A DNA stretch of 64,000 nt from NCBI GenBank assembly GCA_922989275.2, contig OV277861.1, forward strand, positions 46,539,623 to 46,603,622, written 5' to 3'. The notes under the pieces were generated by a model. It was not told the origin of the DNA, did not search any database, and saw only the letters and a list, made by a program, of their open reading frames with translations. Both the position numbers and the translations under genes were made by a program. Of this stretch, positions 11,340-23,577 are shown piece by piece (the first letter of the stretch is position 1; each line of letters opens with the position of its first letter). Source of the DNA: Gari tellinella (lineage: Eukaryota > Mollusca > Bivalvia > Cardiida > Psammobiidae).

Positions 11340-11563
11340 TTAACCTATTCATCCCTGAATGGACAATTCCAGTTTCCAGCTAAGTTTTGTCCATTAATGA
11401 CTATTTAGGATTGAATAAGACAATATATTGCAAACTGACATACGAGCAGACATTGGGCAGAGGAGCCCTCTGATCAGGTACCTCACTGTATTCGTATGAC
11501 ATGTGTACTCTTCATATGTACATTATTTGTTAATGACGAGTATACTCGTCGTTAGGGCTGAAT
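11340..11563 (+). mobile_element. Old family C element
   Basis: TTAACCTATTCATCCCTGAA, GGACAATTCCAGTTTCC, GAGCCCTCTGATCAGG and a GTTAGGGCTGAATG right end are recognisable, with heavy divergence. Confidence 0.6.
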
Positions 11564-13140
11564 GTATAAACCTACGAAAAACGCCCCGAGTTCCCCATTT
11601 AAAATAGGGGTTATGCATTAATTCTATTTTTGGACTTTTTTCGACACTCCGATTCCGAATACAACATTTAAAATAGGTTTAAGATATAGTCTTGAAACTT
11701 ATTATATCAATTAAAATTTATAGTATGAACTATGGTCGAACATTGACGACCATATAAAAGTGCCGAGTATCCCGGACATACGAAAACAAAAGCCGAAATC
11801 ATCATTTAATATGTACATAATATGAGCCCGTTCCCTTGTGAATATTCTTTCCAGACTCCACCCACTATGAATAATTAACTAAATTTCCACTCTGTTATAA
11901 TTAACAATCGTTTTTGCTAAACAGTTGTGACAACTCTGATCTATGATAACTCTATAGACATGTATAGTATGCCCTGACCTGTCTGCTCTGTTTGCAGAGG
12001 CGTTAAAAGGCTCATTTGGGAAAGGGGTAAAAGACCTACAAATTGGTGTTAAAACAAAAATCCCATTCAAAATGATTCTTTTATTGGATTAAATGCGGCT
12101 ACACTTAAAACTGAATTCTCAATCTGCCGTTAAATTCGAAAAATATCATTTATGAAATTTAACTTGGTACTTTTATATTGACACCGATTTTAACAGTCCA
12201 CAAAGGCATCGTTTTGAAACTTGACTGAAATTAGTCGCAGGTTCGAAAACACATGTAATTTCAAAGAAATCGTAATATCAGTAAAACTTACACATACAGT
12301 GAAGAAGACGTTATTCTTTCACGTTTAAACGCAAACGAAATGCAATTGCAATAAAATGTAGGAAATGACAAATAGTGGTCAATTCTGAATATTTATTTTA
12401 ATCTGAGTGGCAAACATTAAGGAGCCTGATCAGACGCCGGGTTACTCTCCAAAATGTTTGCAATTTCAATAATAAGTTTTAGCAAAAATGCGTTTATTTG
12501 GAAAGAATAATATGTTCTCCACTATAATTACCTAACAAATCAATAGTCCAGTCAATATTATCTGTAACAAAACTGATTCGACTCATGCACACAAACACGT
12601 TTGGGACGGGTGATTGACAGGACCAGGTCTTTTGAAGTTATAACGACACAGCTTCTTACAGGTTAACCGCTTTCTGATGACATGTACTGTTTCATCTGTT
12701 TCTGCAGACTTTATTTTCGGCAGTCGGCTCCACTTCAAAGTCTTTGATGTTGCCGCGCAGAGGGCGATTTTTTTTGTTTTTAAAAAGGGAGCACCTGATG
12801 AGAAGAATCACCAGTCAAATTATCAGAACACGCTGTTTAAATGTTATTTAAAAAAAATTGTAATAGTTATGCAACCATGCAAACCTGGCCTATTAAACTA
12901 CCGCTGTACCCAGACCATTTAGCCTTATCTAATTTGTTAAGTAAACAGTGTAGACACTGCTCAGATGAATCCTTCACGAGTTCTTTGACCAGAATCTGCA
13001 CTATTTGATGCCCCCGGTATCTATAAATGCGAATGCGTATAGCGTTGTCCTGTCCGTGTGTCCGTCCGTTAAGTAGACTTTACCCTTTCCTCCAGCATCA
13101 ATACCATTTACTCAAATCCCTAGATACTTATACAGTTGTT
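11564..13140. other. Interior of the possible 4-kb element
   Basis: AT-rich; a decayed family D hairpin lies at about 12412-12472 (GGAGCCTGATCAGACGCCGG). No transposase motif seen in any frame. Confidence 0.45.
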
Positions 13141-13303
13141 CAGGGCTCCAGATAAGGGGGTATTTCAAAAACTAAAATCTTTATTTCTCAATTAAACCCT
13201 ATCGTGTCACTACTCATTAGAATCGTCTCCATAGGATTTGGTGGTAAAATGAGTAAGAAAGTGCTGGATTTGTTCAATTTACCCCCTCTTATCTGGAGTC
13301 CTG
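13141..13303 (+). mobile_element. Family B element with deleted hairpin arm
   Basis: CAGGGCTCCAGATAAGGGGG to TATCTGGAGTCCTG. The right hairpin arm is lost (GTCTCC joins ATAGGATTTGG). Flanked by GTTGTT on both sides (13135-13140, 13304-13309), a 6-bp duplication. Confidence 0.85.
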
Positions 13304-14539
13304 GTTGTTGTCTTTAAGTTGTTATACGGGTAAAATATTTAACCCTCATCATGTTTTAAAGTGCGACTTGTCTAATAATTACAAACAGGTTGTTTCCAGA
13401 TCTGGATCCAAACTATTTGTCACTCATTTCAACTTTTCTTCTTTTTCAAATGCATGAAAACTAGTTTTCAGCTTATCAGACATTATGTTTAAAAAAGACG
13501 ACAATTCAGCATGAACACGTTAAAAACTCTTTGATCAAATCTTCAAAGTTAGCCGACTTCGCTTCCCCGCTCAACATATTCAACTCACAAGTAGAGTTTG
13601 TTGTTTTCTAAAAGTGATTGACAGCGGATTTTACTAATAATTATCCAATTGAAATACACCTTTTGGGAGCATGAAACTTTTTAGGGTCCAGATGTGAAAT
13701 TAACAAATGGATGTTTCTAAATCTTCGAGTTACGATGTTCGTATGTATGTAATGAGTTTACACGCAGTGATCTGTGAATGATTTTCTGGAATTTTACGAA
13801 AAATGCTGAAGATAAAAAATAAACTTGGCGAAAACAAAACACTTTTCATGGGAGTATAATTATAAGGTAAATCGTTAATTTCATTCAACTGTCATATATA
13901 AACCAATAATTTGCTGTCTAATTATGATCTATTATGATATCAATATCTTTTTTTTTATAATGGCAATTTCGAATTGGAATTGAACGTTTGCTAAATAAAT
14001 GAAACAAGTTGGAAGTTGGTTTCTGTGTGAATCAATCAGACATTTAAAAACGTTAAGAAAAGTTAAGAAAGTCGCAAACATTTGAACAGTTTATCAAAGC
14101 GTGCCGATGTTCACACCCTCGCGAAAAATATGCTATGCGATTATCAGCGCGTGCCGAATACACAGTCAGTGGCATATTAGACTTGACACGTGTATTTGTT
14201 ACGCCTCTCGTCTGCAACTTTTCCCTTTCATGTATGCCGACATTTCAAAGAGTATAATCGTAGACATGAAACATATACACAGTGAAAAATGGTAGCTACT
14301 TGGGTGTGGCATTAGCGAAAGGAAACTTATCTTCTACGAAATACGAAGATTAATGCGATTCTATAAGTGGATAAAACAACCCCGACTAACGGAGGATAAT
14401 ACTCACATAGGAACATCGTATGTAGTATGTAAGCAAAAAATATTTCATTTAATCCCAGTTACTCATTTAAATCACTATTTCACGTTTGCATCAATTAATA
14501 ATTGTCAAATACGAGTGATATATATAATTTTTTAAAAAT
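13304..14539. other. No recognised gene
   Basis: AT-rich; a decayed D right arm (GATCTGGATCCAAACTATTTG-like) lies at about 13397-13421. Otherwise nothing supported. Confidence 0.45.
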
Positions 14540-15398
14540 GGCACGTTGGATCCACAAATGGTACGTTGATGTAGTGGGGCGTTGATGCGGTGGGGCGTTG
14601 AGACCAGACACCACCTATACTATAGTGAACCTGTGTGTAACCAAACCTGAATCATATTCTGACTTGATTTGAATGAGACAAAAAAGCTCGATAAAACCAT
14701 TGGCGGCAAGTAGGCACGTGCCTACACTTTTTTTCAGAAGTCCAAAAAATAAACAGGAGCCGCTCACCTGAGAATAGCTGTACATCAAAATGGAGATAAT
14801 GATTTATGTCCAGGATGGGGTCATTTTTTACCCGAGGGGTATCATTTGAACAATCTTGATAGAGGACCTGTAGATGATGCTATGTTCAACATATCTAAGA
14901 TCAGGGTACTAGGGTTCTAGACAAGAAGATTTTTTCAAGTTTCCATTGAAAAAATCTATTTTTAGCTCCTGTGACCTACATATGCAACAGACTGGAACCA
15001 TTAGAACAAAATAAATAAAGGACATCTAGAAGTAACACCATGCCGTATATCAAAGCTCTGGCCTTATTAGCTTCAGAAAAGAAGACGTTTGAAAACTGTG
15101 ACCCCCGGGGTGGGGCCAATTTTGACCCCAGGGACATAATTTGTACAAACTTGATAGAGGACCATCGAGGGCTTGGTGCAAAACTATTGTAACTCCTTCA
15201 CAAAGGCTCAAGGTGAGCTATTGGGATGGCCCTGTGTCCGTCGTCGTGCGGTGTGCGTCGTGCGTCGTCGTTAACAATTGCTTCAAATGACATCTCCTCC
15301 TATACCGCTTAACAGATTTCAAGCAAACTTTACAGAAATGTTCCTTGGGTCAAGCTCTTTCAGATTTGTTCAAAGAATTAAAAACAATGCAGAACTCT

Positions 15399-15414
15399 GG
15401 TTGCCATGGCAACC
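15399..15414. promoter_or_regulatory. Perfect X-box-like palindrome
   Basis: GGTTGCCATGGCAACC is a perfect 16-bp palindrome matching the RFX-type X-box consensus. It lies in a repeat; a related GGTTGCCATGACAACC is at 60982-60997 in the related array. Binding is an inference. Confidence 0.4.
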
Positions 15415-16108
15415 AAAGTGAAAAAATAAGGAAATCTTAAAAAATCTTCTTGTCAAAAACTACAAGGACCAGAGCTTAGATATTTGGCACATAGCATCAC
15501 CTACAGGTCCTCTATCAAGTTTGTTCAAATTATGCCCCTGGGGTCAAAATTGGCCCCGCCCCGGGGTCACAGTTTTACATAGAGTTATATAGTGAAAATT
15601 TCAAATGTCTTCTTCTCTGACACTAATATGACTAGATCTTTGATATTTGGCATGGTGACACTTCTAAATGTCCTTTACCTATTTTGTTCAAATGGTTCTG
15701 GTCGGTTGAATATCTAGGTCATAATTCACATTCAATATATGTATAGCAGACAGCAATTCAGCATTATAAGAGTTAGACCCTAGCCACATTTCCTACTGGC
15801 AGAGTTACATAACTGAACTCAGCCCAGCCAGGTCAGCTGAGGTTCACTGTAACCGCAGCATATGGTGTTGGCTGCTACATATTTTATGCCCCTGCAGTTG
15901 GAGGCATATTGTTTTTGTCTGTCTGCTTTTTTTTGTCTGTTTGTCAATTTGTTTGTCTGTCAGTCCACAACTTTAATCTTAGCCATAACTTTGTTAAAGT
16001 TAGAAACTTTATATCTTAGGTCATGTTCTGCAAAAGTCAATGTCATTTTTTAGTTATTTCACAGTGTCATATTTTCTTGTCTTTGAGATAACTCCAGTTC
16101 TACTGATG

Positions 16109-16271
16109 TTAACCCATTACCCCATACATATGCCTTTTTATGCCTTTAATTTATTCCTCCTCTAAAGAAAATAATTCCACTTTATACAGTATAAAAATGT
16201 AAGATATAAGAAATGGTATCTATATCTTAGTAGATGATAACTTAAAGCAGGTTGAAAGTAAAGCAGAATGG
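16109..16271 (+). mobile_element. Family A element, truncated in its hairpin
   Basis: TTAACCCATTACCCCATACA to AAAGCAGAATG; the right half is absent. Inserted in the compound repeat. Confidence 0.8.
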
Positions 16272-16497
16272 GCAATAAATAATCATACGGAAATACATGT
16301 AGCTTGATAAGAAGAAGTGTCATGGATAAGGGCCATAACTCTGCCAACAATATTTTTTTAAGTTATTCCAATTTGTCATGGTTTTTTGTCTGGAAGATAA
16401 TTCCATTTACAGCTATATTAAAATGTTGTCTTGCCTATTAAGCTAAGGTACAATGACCTCAGGTGAGCGAATTAAGGGCAATGGCCCTCTTGTTTAA

Positions 16498-17347
16498 TAT
16501 AGAAAACACATCTTGGCGTTTTTAATTAAGTTTAACCTTTAGCCATATAAGAAATACAAGTCACATCTATCTGCGGCAATTTTTCAAAGCTTAGCTAGGA
16601 ATTTTACTTATTTAGAAGCGGGCTGCCATGGATCATGTCAAGAAATTTTCAAATTGTGCCAGTAGTTTTAAATAAGATTGTGTCGTGTGTTGCTTTTTAA
16701 CATACGTTTGTCCATATATTCCTTTATAAGGAAAAGAGGCCGACCCACAGGCAGCCATGTTTTTTAAGTTGAGAACTTGTTTGTGAAAGCTTGTAAAAGT
16801 TCATCATTGGACCATTTGTGTAAGAATCAGTTTTCAAATCTCGCAACTTTCACGCAAGATTTTGTTTGGACATTTACCTTTAGTTGGCCCCCTTAGGAAA
16901 AAAGAAGGCAGTTAGCTTGTAGAGAATTAGTAGGTGTTTTGTTTTTAACCAGTAAAAGACAGTTAGCTTGCAGGTTTTTAAACCATGTTTTTAGCAGTGA
17001 TACTGCAATGAAATGAGCCGAAATATGCAAATGAGCTAGGAGTTTAAGCAGTTTTAAAAAACTACAAAACAACTGCAGGGCATGGCGTTACCAGTTTCTA
17101 CCAGTTATATCAAACTGCAAATAACTGGTCAATCTTCTTAAAAAAATGTGTTTCAGAGCCAGTAAAAGGCAATTTTTAAGCAGTTATTTTACAAGTTTTT
17201 AGCAGTGAACGTGCAGATGAATCAGTTGAAATATGTAAATGAGCTAGAAATTTTAAGTTGTTATAAAAACAAAGTACAAAATAACTGAGGCGCAGTTTTG
17301 AACCAGTTATATGACATCTTGAAACTGGAAGAAAATACTGTCGATAC
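16498..17347. other. Diverged direct duplication, no gene
   Basis: Two related blocks (about 16920-17130 and 17160-17340) share AGTAAAAG-CAGTT, TTTTTAGCAGTGA, TGCA(A)ATGA, ATATG(C/T)AAATGAGCTAG and ACCAGTTATAT segments. Unclassified. Confidence 0.55.
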
Positions 17348-17600
17348 TTAACCCCATAAATATGCCTTTTACACCTTTAATTTATCCCTCCGGTGAAGAA
17401 AATAATTCCACATTATACAGCCATGAATAGCCTAATCAGTAAGCACCATAAGAAAGTTACACTTTCTATTTCAACAAGATATTACCTTAAACACGGAGTA
17501 ATAACAGCTCTTATTACTCCGTGCCTTAAAGAAGGCTGAAAATAAAGCAGAATGTGCCTTATGGCATATTCAGCTTTACTTTCATCCTGCTTCAAGTACC

Positions 17601-17923
17601 TTAACAAGTTACCCCATAGCCTGTTTCTAGTATTGAAAATAGGTGGCCACTTAAAGCAGGTTGAAAGTAATAATAATAATAATTATAAACATAATAATAA
17701 AGACTTTATTTCAAGAGGGTAACGCAATTAGAACACACAAGCAACTAATCTCCCTTGTGGCCCTCAAACAGTAAAGCAGAATGTGCCATAAGCTGCAATC
17801 TTCGAGGATATAGAACATATTTTTATAGCACATATTTCATTACTACATAAAGTCGAACAATTTTCTTCAATAGAGAAATTATTTAAAGGCGTAAAAGGCC
17901 GTATTTATGGGGTTATGGGTTAA
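17601..17923 (-). mobile_element. Family A element nested, itself interrupted by a retroposon fragment
   Basis: TTAACAAGTTACCCCATAGCC to TATGGGGTTATGGGTTAA-like ends. The left hairpin arm is split at 17670 by a (TTA)n-tailed fragment. Confidence 0.8.
17671..17769 (-). mobile_element. 3' fragment of a SINE or LINE with (TTA)n tail
   Basis: It interrupts the left hairpin arm of a family A element between GAAAGTAA and AGCAG, with AGTAA repeated on both sides (17666-17670 and 17770-17774). The minus strand reads GGGCCACAAGGGAGATTAG..., AATAAAGTCTTTATTATT and a TTA-repeat tail, typical of a 3' end of a retroposed element. Confidence 0.7.
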
Positions 17924-18478
17924 ACTTAAGTAACTTAAAACTAGAAACAGGCAACTTGAGTATTTCGAAATAAATCTAGATAGATCAATCTGCATAAAAT
18001 TAAGATTTTTAATTTTAAGATCCCTGATTAAATCTACCATAGTAAATTCCAACTGTCTGACAAAAACATAACTCAAAAATTTCAAGTGACCACAGCATAT
18101 TTCAAGAAATTAATATGAACTTTATCTTACAAAAATACATTATGTACAACACACAGATGAAAGCAAAATTATCCTCTATAGGCGTATGAACCAAATACAG
18201 TAACAACTAAACAGTAGTCTAGATCTTTTATGTAATGTTATTTTTAACTTGTGGTGGGATTTTTTACAGGTAGTTATTTTTAAGTATATACGGAAAATCA
18301 GTCCCATCCTCAGCTGATCAGAATATGTACTGCTTGTGTTTTTAATTCATTGAAAGTAGATATAATCATTGCAAGATGTTTCGAGGAACAACTTCACTAC
18401 ATAGAACATATTTAGATAATACATATCCACAAACAGTGTACGTGTGATGATTATACATGCACTTATCCCTTAAATCGT

Positions 18479-18872
18479 AAAACTGTCGACCCAAGTCAGA
18501 TGGTTCTCGCAAGAGCTGGTCAGTGTGTGCACTGTTTCTGTTGTTTTTGTTTTTCTTATTTTATCGCAAGTTTTGCAAAAAGTTTCAGGGGAAAACTGAA
18601 CTGTATAGACAAAATATGTTAACACGTATTTACGAAGTGTACCCGTGGAGAGTACATTTGTCCTCAGTGTGCAAATCTGATGTAGACTCAGCTCAGTCTC
18701 ACAGGCTGAGTCAGATGAGTTCAATAAGAGCCCTCTGGTCAGTGTTTGCACTGTTTGTATATAAGATTTTACTTCGTTGCAAGAGTACATTTGTCAGATG
18801 TAAACAGTGTGGACTTAGATCAGAGGGCTTCCACAATAACACTCTGATCAAGGTGTACATTGTTTGTCATTT
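18479..18872. repeat. Cluster of decayed family C hairpins
   Basis: Several CAGTGTGGACTTAGATCAGA / CTCTGATCAAGGTGTACATTG-type arms are present, the clearest at 18802-18867. Overlapping short frames here are products of the symmetry. Confidence 0.6.
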
Positions 18873-20351
18873 CGTAAATGAGTTATCCCATTGGTGAGAC
18901 CAAAACTATAAGTACATGTAACAGTAGGTTTTGAAACTTACAACTCATATTTCTCTACTCTTCAACGACTTGTTTTCCACATGTAGATCTAGATCTAGCT
19001 TTCTAGCTGCATATGATTTTATCATGAATGAAGAACGATGGAAAAATAGCCTGTGTACGAAGACGGGCTGTACACATAGCGAACAGGGTAGGGACACAGT
19101 GGATCCCCAACACATACCGCGCTGAACTTATATTATTCCCTGAAAAAAAAGAATAATTTTTGCCTAAAAAGTGTGTGTGTCCCGTGTTAGGTAAATGAAT
19201 ACAGATACATGTAGGTATGTCAGTAATTGAAACTATATAAATAGAATGAGCTATTTTTAACCTGGCCAAACTCTCGTTAGTTTCCGTTTATTTCCGATAC
19301 GTTCCGTGTCGATATATGTCTAAAGTACCGAATGTATTCAACCGTTCACGGAACATGTCGAACTAACACGATAACTACATATAACCTGTCCCGTTCCGTT
19401 TTTAAAAAAATATGTATAAATAAGCCTAGTCTAGATCTACGTGAACACAATGCTGTCCTATCCACGTTTAAGGAACTGAATCAAACTAAAAATGATGATT
19501 TTAAACTGTAGAAATGCGGGAAATTTTGTGCTGAGTTCGTGATATCCAGGTTCGATTGTAATAATGTAACGACGAGAAATCGAAGGGAGAAAATTTAATT
19601 GCATCATTTCCGAAACTAAACTAAATCAATAGAGAAGCCTACGTATACAATCTACAAAAAGTAGCCATACTTGTTGTTTAGAAATCGCATTTTGATAATA
19701 TTCGTAGTATTCTGTATGTGCTTGTCCATCCCCGGAAGATATCGGAAATAAGTAACTGTCAGTGAGTGTTTATCCATTCGATTTATTCATCACATCCTAC
19801 GATTTTATCAAAATGGCTTATGCGATGCAGAAAGGAGGATTTTCACTCGCTTCCGCCCAATAGTATTATAAGAGAACCAGAAACTCAAAAATACCGATTG
19901 AATTTCGATTATTTATGTTTTGTTTTGTAGCAGCCTTCAATTTCGTTACAACAGAGTAACTGCAGGACATTCTGATTCTTTTTTAAACTGCAATAAAATT
20001 CGCAAAAAGAACACTAAAGTTCGTAAACGACAACCCCTTCGATTAGATCCGGACTGAATAGCCTAGTGCTTTCGAATGCTCAAAATAACCACTTGATAGA
20101 TAAAAATCGAGGGTTCCGAATGATAGCTTTTGCCAATATGGCGACACCCATGCCTAGCAACCACGAACGAATACAAAGTGCACGGCGCGTGGACGCGCCG
20201 TGCAATGAATGGAGTTACAAAATTCATACTGGTTACCTCCCTTGAAGAATGTATTTGATTTGTCCCCCTTTGAAACTGATTCCCGTTTTATGATATTCTG
20301 GTACAAGTCTGAATATATATTGTGGTTTACTACTGTATAGATTAGGTGAGT
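18873..20351. other. Repeat-poor stretch
   Basis: The longest stretch left of 44 kb without recognised elements. It holds short frames starting AAAATGGCTTATGCG (19813) and ATATGGCGACACC (20137), and a GC-rich hairpin. It could be regulatory or contain a small untranslated exon; nothing decisive is visible. Confidence 0.4.
20179..20204. repeat. GC-rich perfect hairpin
   Basis: TGCACGGCGCGT, loop GG, ACGCGCCGTGCA: a 12-bp perfect stem in an AT-rich background, next to CAATATGGCGAC and CCTAGCAACC (20130-20163). Possibly regulatory; function unknown. Confidence 0.7.
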
Positions 20352-20600
20352 TTAACCCATTACTCCATAAACACGCCTTTTTACGCCTTTGAACTATTCC
20401 TCCACAGAAGAATATAATTCCAATTTGTAGTTATAAATATGTACCCTTAGAAAAAGTTTCTATATTCTAACAAATTATAGCTTAAGCAGGCTGAAAGTAA
20501 AGCAGAATGTGCCCTAAGGCGCATTCTGCTTTACTTTCAACCTGCTTAAAGTAGTAACTTGTTTTCAAAACTAGAAACATGCTATGGGGTATAGGGTTAA
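20352..20600 (+). mobile_element. Family A element
   Basis: TTAACCCATTACTCCATAAA to TATGGGGTATAGGGTTAA; hairpin centre CCCTAAGGCG. Confidence 0.88.
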
Positions 20601-20861
20601 ATAAGAAGAAATGCACCAAGCCCTCGAAATATAGAACAACAATTTCAAAAGACAGGTGGCTGAAATAAGCAAAATGAGAGAACAAGTCAAGGATTCTAAA
20701 TCTCATTTATTTGGAACCAAATCGGTTAAGCTGCATAAAGTTATGCAGAGAATTGCCACTATCAAGGCCATGGCTATTGTCGGCTTTTATAAATCTAAAC
20801 TTCAAACTTCTAAAATTGGCTCTTTTCTCTTCAATATTTGCAGCTACACAGACAAACAGGG

Positions 20862-20937
20862 CTGCCATAAGTTGACATGAAAAATCCTAAGATTTCAAAA
20901 TTCGCATTTTACAAATCTTACCTTTACCCCCTAGCCT
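20862..20937 (+). mobile_element. Family H left fragment
   Basis: GGCTGCCATAAGTTGACATG ... CCTTTACCCCCTAGCCTG, matching the left half of the complete H copy at 25875. Confidence 0.65.
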
Positions 20938-20962
20938 GTTTTTCGGCGGAGCTGACTGTTTT

Positions 20963-21247
20963 TTGTTTTTGATTTGTTTTGATTTTACGTCGCTTTCAAC
21001 AGTATTTCAGTCATATCGCGACGTCCAGCTAATTACAGGTGGAGGAAGACCCCAGAAGTCCTTTATGCACTGTTTCAGGCACAAATCGGCAACTGGGTAG
21101 AACCACCGACCTTCCGCAAGCCAGCTGGAAGACTTCCCCACATGAAAAATCCGAACGACCCTACTGGGATTCGAACTCACAGCGGTGAGGAGCTTAGTGG
21201 TGTAAGTCACAGTGACTATACCACTAGGCCACGGAGGCCCCGTTACT
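20963..21247 (-). mobile_element. tRNA-derived SINE with 11-bp target duplication
   Basis: The minus strand begins with a tRNA-like head. Box A TGGCCTAGTGG is at 21221-21231 and box B GTTCGAATCCC at 21166-21176. A conserved-looking body follows (AAGTCTTCCAGCTGGCTTGC, then GGACTTCTGGGGTCTTCC), with an A-rich AAATCAAAACAAATC tail near 20965. The flanks share CTGACTGTTTT (20952-20962 and 21248-21258). Such head-body-tail SINEs are known in bivalves; the exact family is not assigned. The clean duplication suggests a fairly recent insertion. Confidence 0.9.
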
Positions 21248-21368
21248 CTGACTGTTTTCTATTTAGACACACTTTATATTTGGCCACACATTTCAACCAA
21301 TAATATTTGATCAGAAATTTAGAATTAAGAGCACCTGTTAAAACTGAATAGTCTGATTGGATAGTAGC

Positions 21369-21559
21369 CAGGGCTCCAGATAAGGGAATTGTTTCATAAC
21401 TTAAAATCTTTATTTGTGCATTAAACCCTGTGGTGTCACTATACATATGAATTGTCTCTTCGAGACAATCAAAATGAGTGGTAATACCATAGGGTTTGGT
21501 GCTAAAAGAGGTGAAAGAATGTGATTTGTTTAGTTTAATCCCTCTTATCTGGAGCCCTG
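21369..21559 (+). mobile_element. Family B element
   Basis: CAGGGCTCCAGATAAGGG to CTTATCTGGAGCCCTG, hairpin with loop CTTCG. Confidence 0.88.
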
Positions 21560-21809
21560 TAGGCTGGTTTATGTCCCATTACAGTTTTACATGATGTGGA
21601 CTGTGGGTGTAAAATTTAGAGATACAGGCTGGCTTTTACTGCACTGGGCTGATGAATAGGCCACAGAAGGAAATCTATTTATAGATATACAGAGGAAGCT
21701 AGGTGTTTCGTAATTGTGTACACAACCAATTTGTTTTAATTGTTAACTATTTGTACACATATGCCATACATTAAAAGCAATATTTTATATATGAATAGCC
21801 TCAAGTGAG

Positions 21810-22060
21810 TTAACCCATTACCTCTTAGCCTATTTCTAGCTTTGAAAACAGGTGACCACTTAAAGCAGGTTGAAAGTAAAGCAGAATGTGCCTTAAGGCA
21901 CATTCTGCTTTACTTTCTGCCTGCTTTAAGCTACCATCTGCAAGGATATAGAAAATATTTCTTCTGATACATATTCTTGGCTGAATAAATTGGAACTAAT
22001 TTCTTCTGTGGAGGAATAAATAGAGGGGTAAAAAGGCGTTTTTAAGGGGTAATGGGTTAA
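21810..22060 (-). mobile_element. Family A element
   Basis: TTAACCCATTACCTCTTAGCC to AAGGGGTAATGGGTTAA-type ends, 251 bp; tip GTGCC TTAA GGCAC. Confidence 0.9.
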
Positions 22061-22429
22061 ACACAATTGTGTTGTTTCATCATTATTTACAAGAGTGAAG
22101 TACAGTAGATTGTTGTATCTGTACATTTGTTTATGCTATAGTTTGTTTCAAGAAACTCTATGAATGAAGTTTGACATATAGAACAATAGATTAATGTGAG
22201 GATCTCCTACCAGTAGCTAGGATATGAGTTAAATTATTGTTTTGTTTTGCATTTCTGTACATGATAGTTTTGCATTTAAAATAAAAGTTACTGTTTCAAT
22301 TGAATACTTGTATTTTTTGCTTTTCAATCCAAGATATTACAATTCTTTGAAAACCTCAATTTCATTCAATTTTGCACACCCATCTATATAGCCTTAGTTC
22401 AACCACTCATTCCGCCGAATATCTTTTTT

Positions 22430-22553
22430 AAAGATATTTCTTGTTAGTTTTGTTAACATGCGACTACTTAAAGCAGGCTGTAAGTAAAGCAGAAAGCGCC
22501 AGACTGCTTTAAGCTACCATGTACTGGGAAAAAATCCGGAGAAATGGCTGCCC
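22430..22553 (+). mobile_element. Family H right fragment with A-type hairpin
   Basis: CTTAAAGCAGGCTGTAAGTA and a deleted right arm, then AAATCCGGAGAAATGGCTGC CCTG, the H right end. Confidence 0.65.
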
Positions 22554-22722
22554 TGGACAAATGAGGCAATTATTACAAGTTTTATCAAATCAGGTGGAGC
22601 CTGTCCACACCTGTCTCATTAGACTAATATGCTGACATTCTCAAAGACCCTGTGTCTACAGCCTCTGACAGCACAGCCAGGCGAAAATGCCATTTTCAGT
22701 TTCAATCATTTTGACATGCCTG

Positions 22723-23115
22723 TTAACCCATTACTGCATTGCCTGTTTCTAATTTTGAAAACAGGTGACCACTTAAAGCAGGTTGAAAGTAAAGCAGAAT
22801 GTGCCATAACCCTTTAACTCATTAGTGATAAACAATAATTAATGTTTATCTCAATACAAGCTAGTGGATTAAAGTGTGTCAAAATGAGTCAGTACAAGAC
22901 TTTTGTGCAATGCATCAATATGAGTCAGTATGGCTTAATGGGTTATGGCACATTCTGCTTTACTTTCAGCCTTCTTTAAGTTACCATCTAGTAGGATATA
23001 GAAAATATATCTTAGGGTGCATATCCTTGACTGTATAAAATGTAACTATTTCCTTCATTGGACAGATAAATTAAAGGCGTAAAAAGGGGTATTTATATAT
23101 AGGGTAATGGGTTAA
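22723..23115 (-). mobile_element. Family A element split at the hairpin centre by a family G element
   Basis: TTAACCCATTACTGCATTGCC ... GTGCC, then the insertion, then GGCAC ... GGTAATGGGTTAA. The insertion lies exactly at the central TTAA position. Confidence 0.88.
22806..22946 (+). mobile_element. Family G element (TTAA type)
   Basis: ATAACCCTTTAACTCATTAG ... GGCTTAATGGGTTAT with repeated AATGAGTCAGTA. Related sequence at 23264-23330 (AACTCATATAAGCGATAAAC ... GCTAGTGGATTAA). Confidence 0.75.
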
Positions 23116-23326
23116 ATTGCCATTCATTGAAGAGGCATGGAATTCTCAAAAGACAGATGGCTTCTTGATGCAGAATAACAATTAATGTAAACATCATTTT
23201 GTATTATTTTACCCTGTATTCTGCTACCAATTATGTATTAAAGATTCCCTTAAATGACTGCTTAACTCATTAACTCATATAAGCGATAAACAATTATAAA
23301 TGCTTATCTCAATACAAGCTAGTGGA

Positions 23327-23577
23327 TTAAACCCTTTGACCGGTTGAACCCTAGTCCCGAATATAGGCCTTCTTATCAAACAGTGTACATGTGAATTTTA
23401 CTCTTGTCCTATAAAAACAGTGACGACCAAGATCAGAGGGCTCCTAAAGGATCAGGGTCTTCAATGTTTGTCATAATGCCAAACATTGACAAAAGCAACC
23501 CTTTAAAGTCAGAAATGTACTAGACTAAAATTGAAACTGTTATTGTCCATTTAAAGTTTTAGGGAGGAAAGAGTTTA
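23327..23577 (-). mobile_element. Family C element
   Basis: TTAAACCCTTTGACCGG, TAGTCCCGAATATAGGC ... TTAGGGAGGAAAGAGTTTA; hairpin GATCAGAGGGCTCC partly decayed. Confidence 0.82.

Larger units (their letters stand above)
10573..14621. mobile_element. Possible 4-kb element with diverged terminal inverted repeats
   Basis: The left end (about 10583-10660) has TGTTTGGTCTCAACGTCCC followed by TCAACGTACC and repeated GGAACGTCCC. The right end (about 14540-14612) has, inverted, GTCTGGTCTCAACGCCCC and TCAACGTACC. The shared order of motifs supports inverted ends; they are too diverged to define a target duplication. The interior is AT-rich with no recognisable transposase, plus old copies of families C and D and one B element. 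Element class unknown. Confidence 0.4.
14690..16497 (-). repeat. Compound mollusc-type repeat with internal inverted arms
   Basis: The minus strand starts AACAAGAGGGCCATTGCCCT..CGCTCACCT at 16497, the same head as the 58.7-61.0 kb array. Two arms of about 200 bp (about 14975-15167 and 15500-15725) are inverted copies with many mismatches; both contain GACCCC..GGGG and CTTGATAGAGGACC motifs. Between them is GGTTGCCATGGCAACC. A truncated family A element (16109-16271) is inserted on the right. Confidence 0.65.
17348..17955 (+). mobile_element. Family A element, host of a nested copy
   Basis: Left part from TTAACCCCATAAATATGCC; right end (CTTAAAACTAGAAACAGGC) resumes after 17923. It also holds a separate hairpin CACGGAGTAATAA / TTATTACTCCGTG (17492-17523). 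Confidence 0.75.

Noticed and set aside
18470..18897. Overlapping frames of 106 and 124 codons on opposite strands
   Set aside because: They cross decayed family C hairpins; the open frames follow from the symmetry and no domain is visible.
19813..19863. Short frame starting AAAATGGCTTATGCG
   Set aside because: Only 16 codons, no donor or recognisable peptide.
21007..21210. Minus-strand frame and tRNA-like box A/B
   Set aside because: It lies inside a SINE with a tail and an 11-bp target duplication, so it is neither a tRNA gene nor a coding gene.
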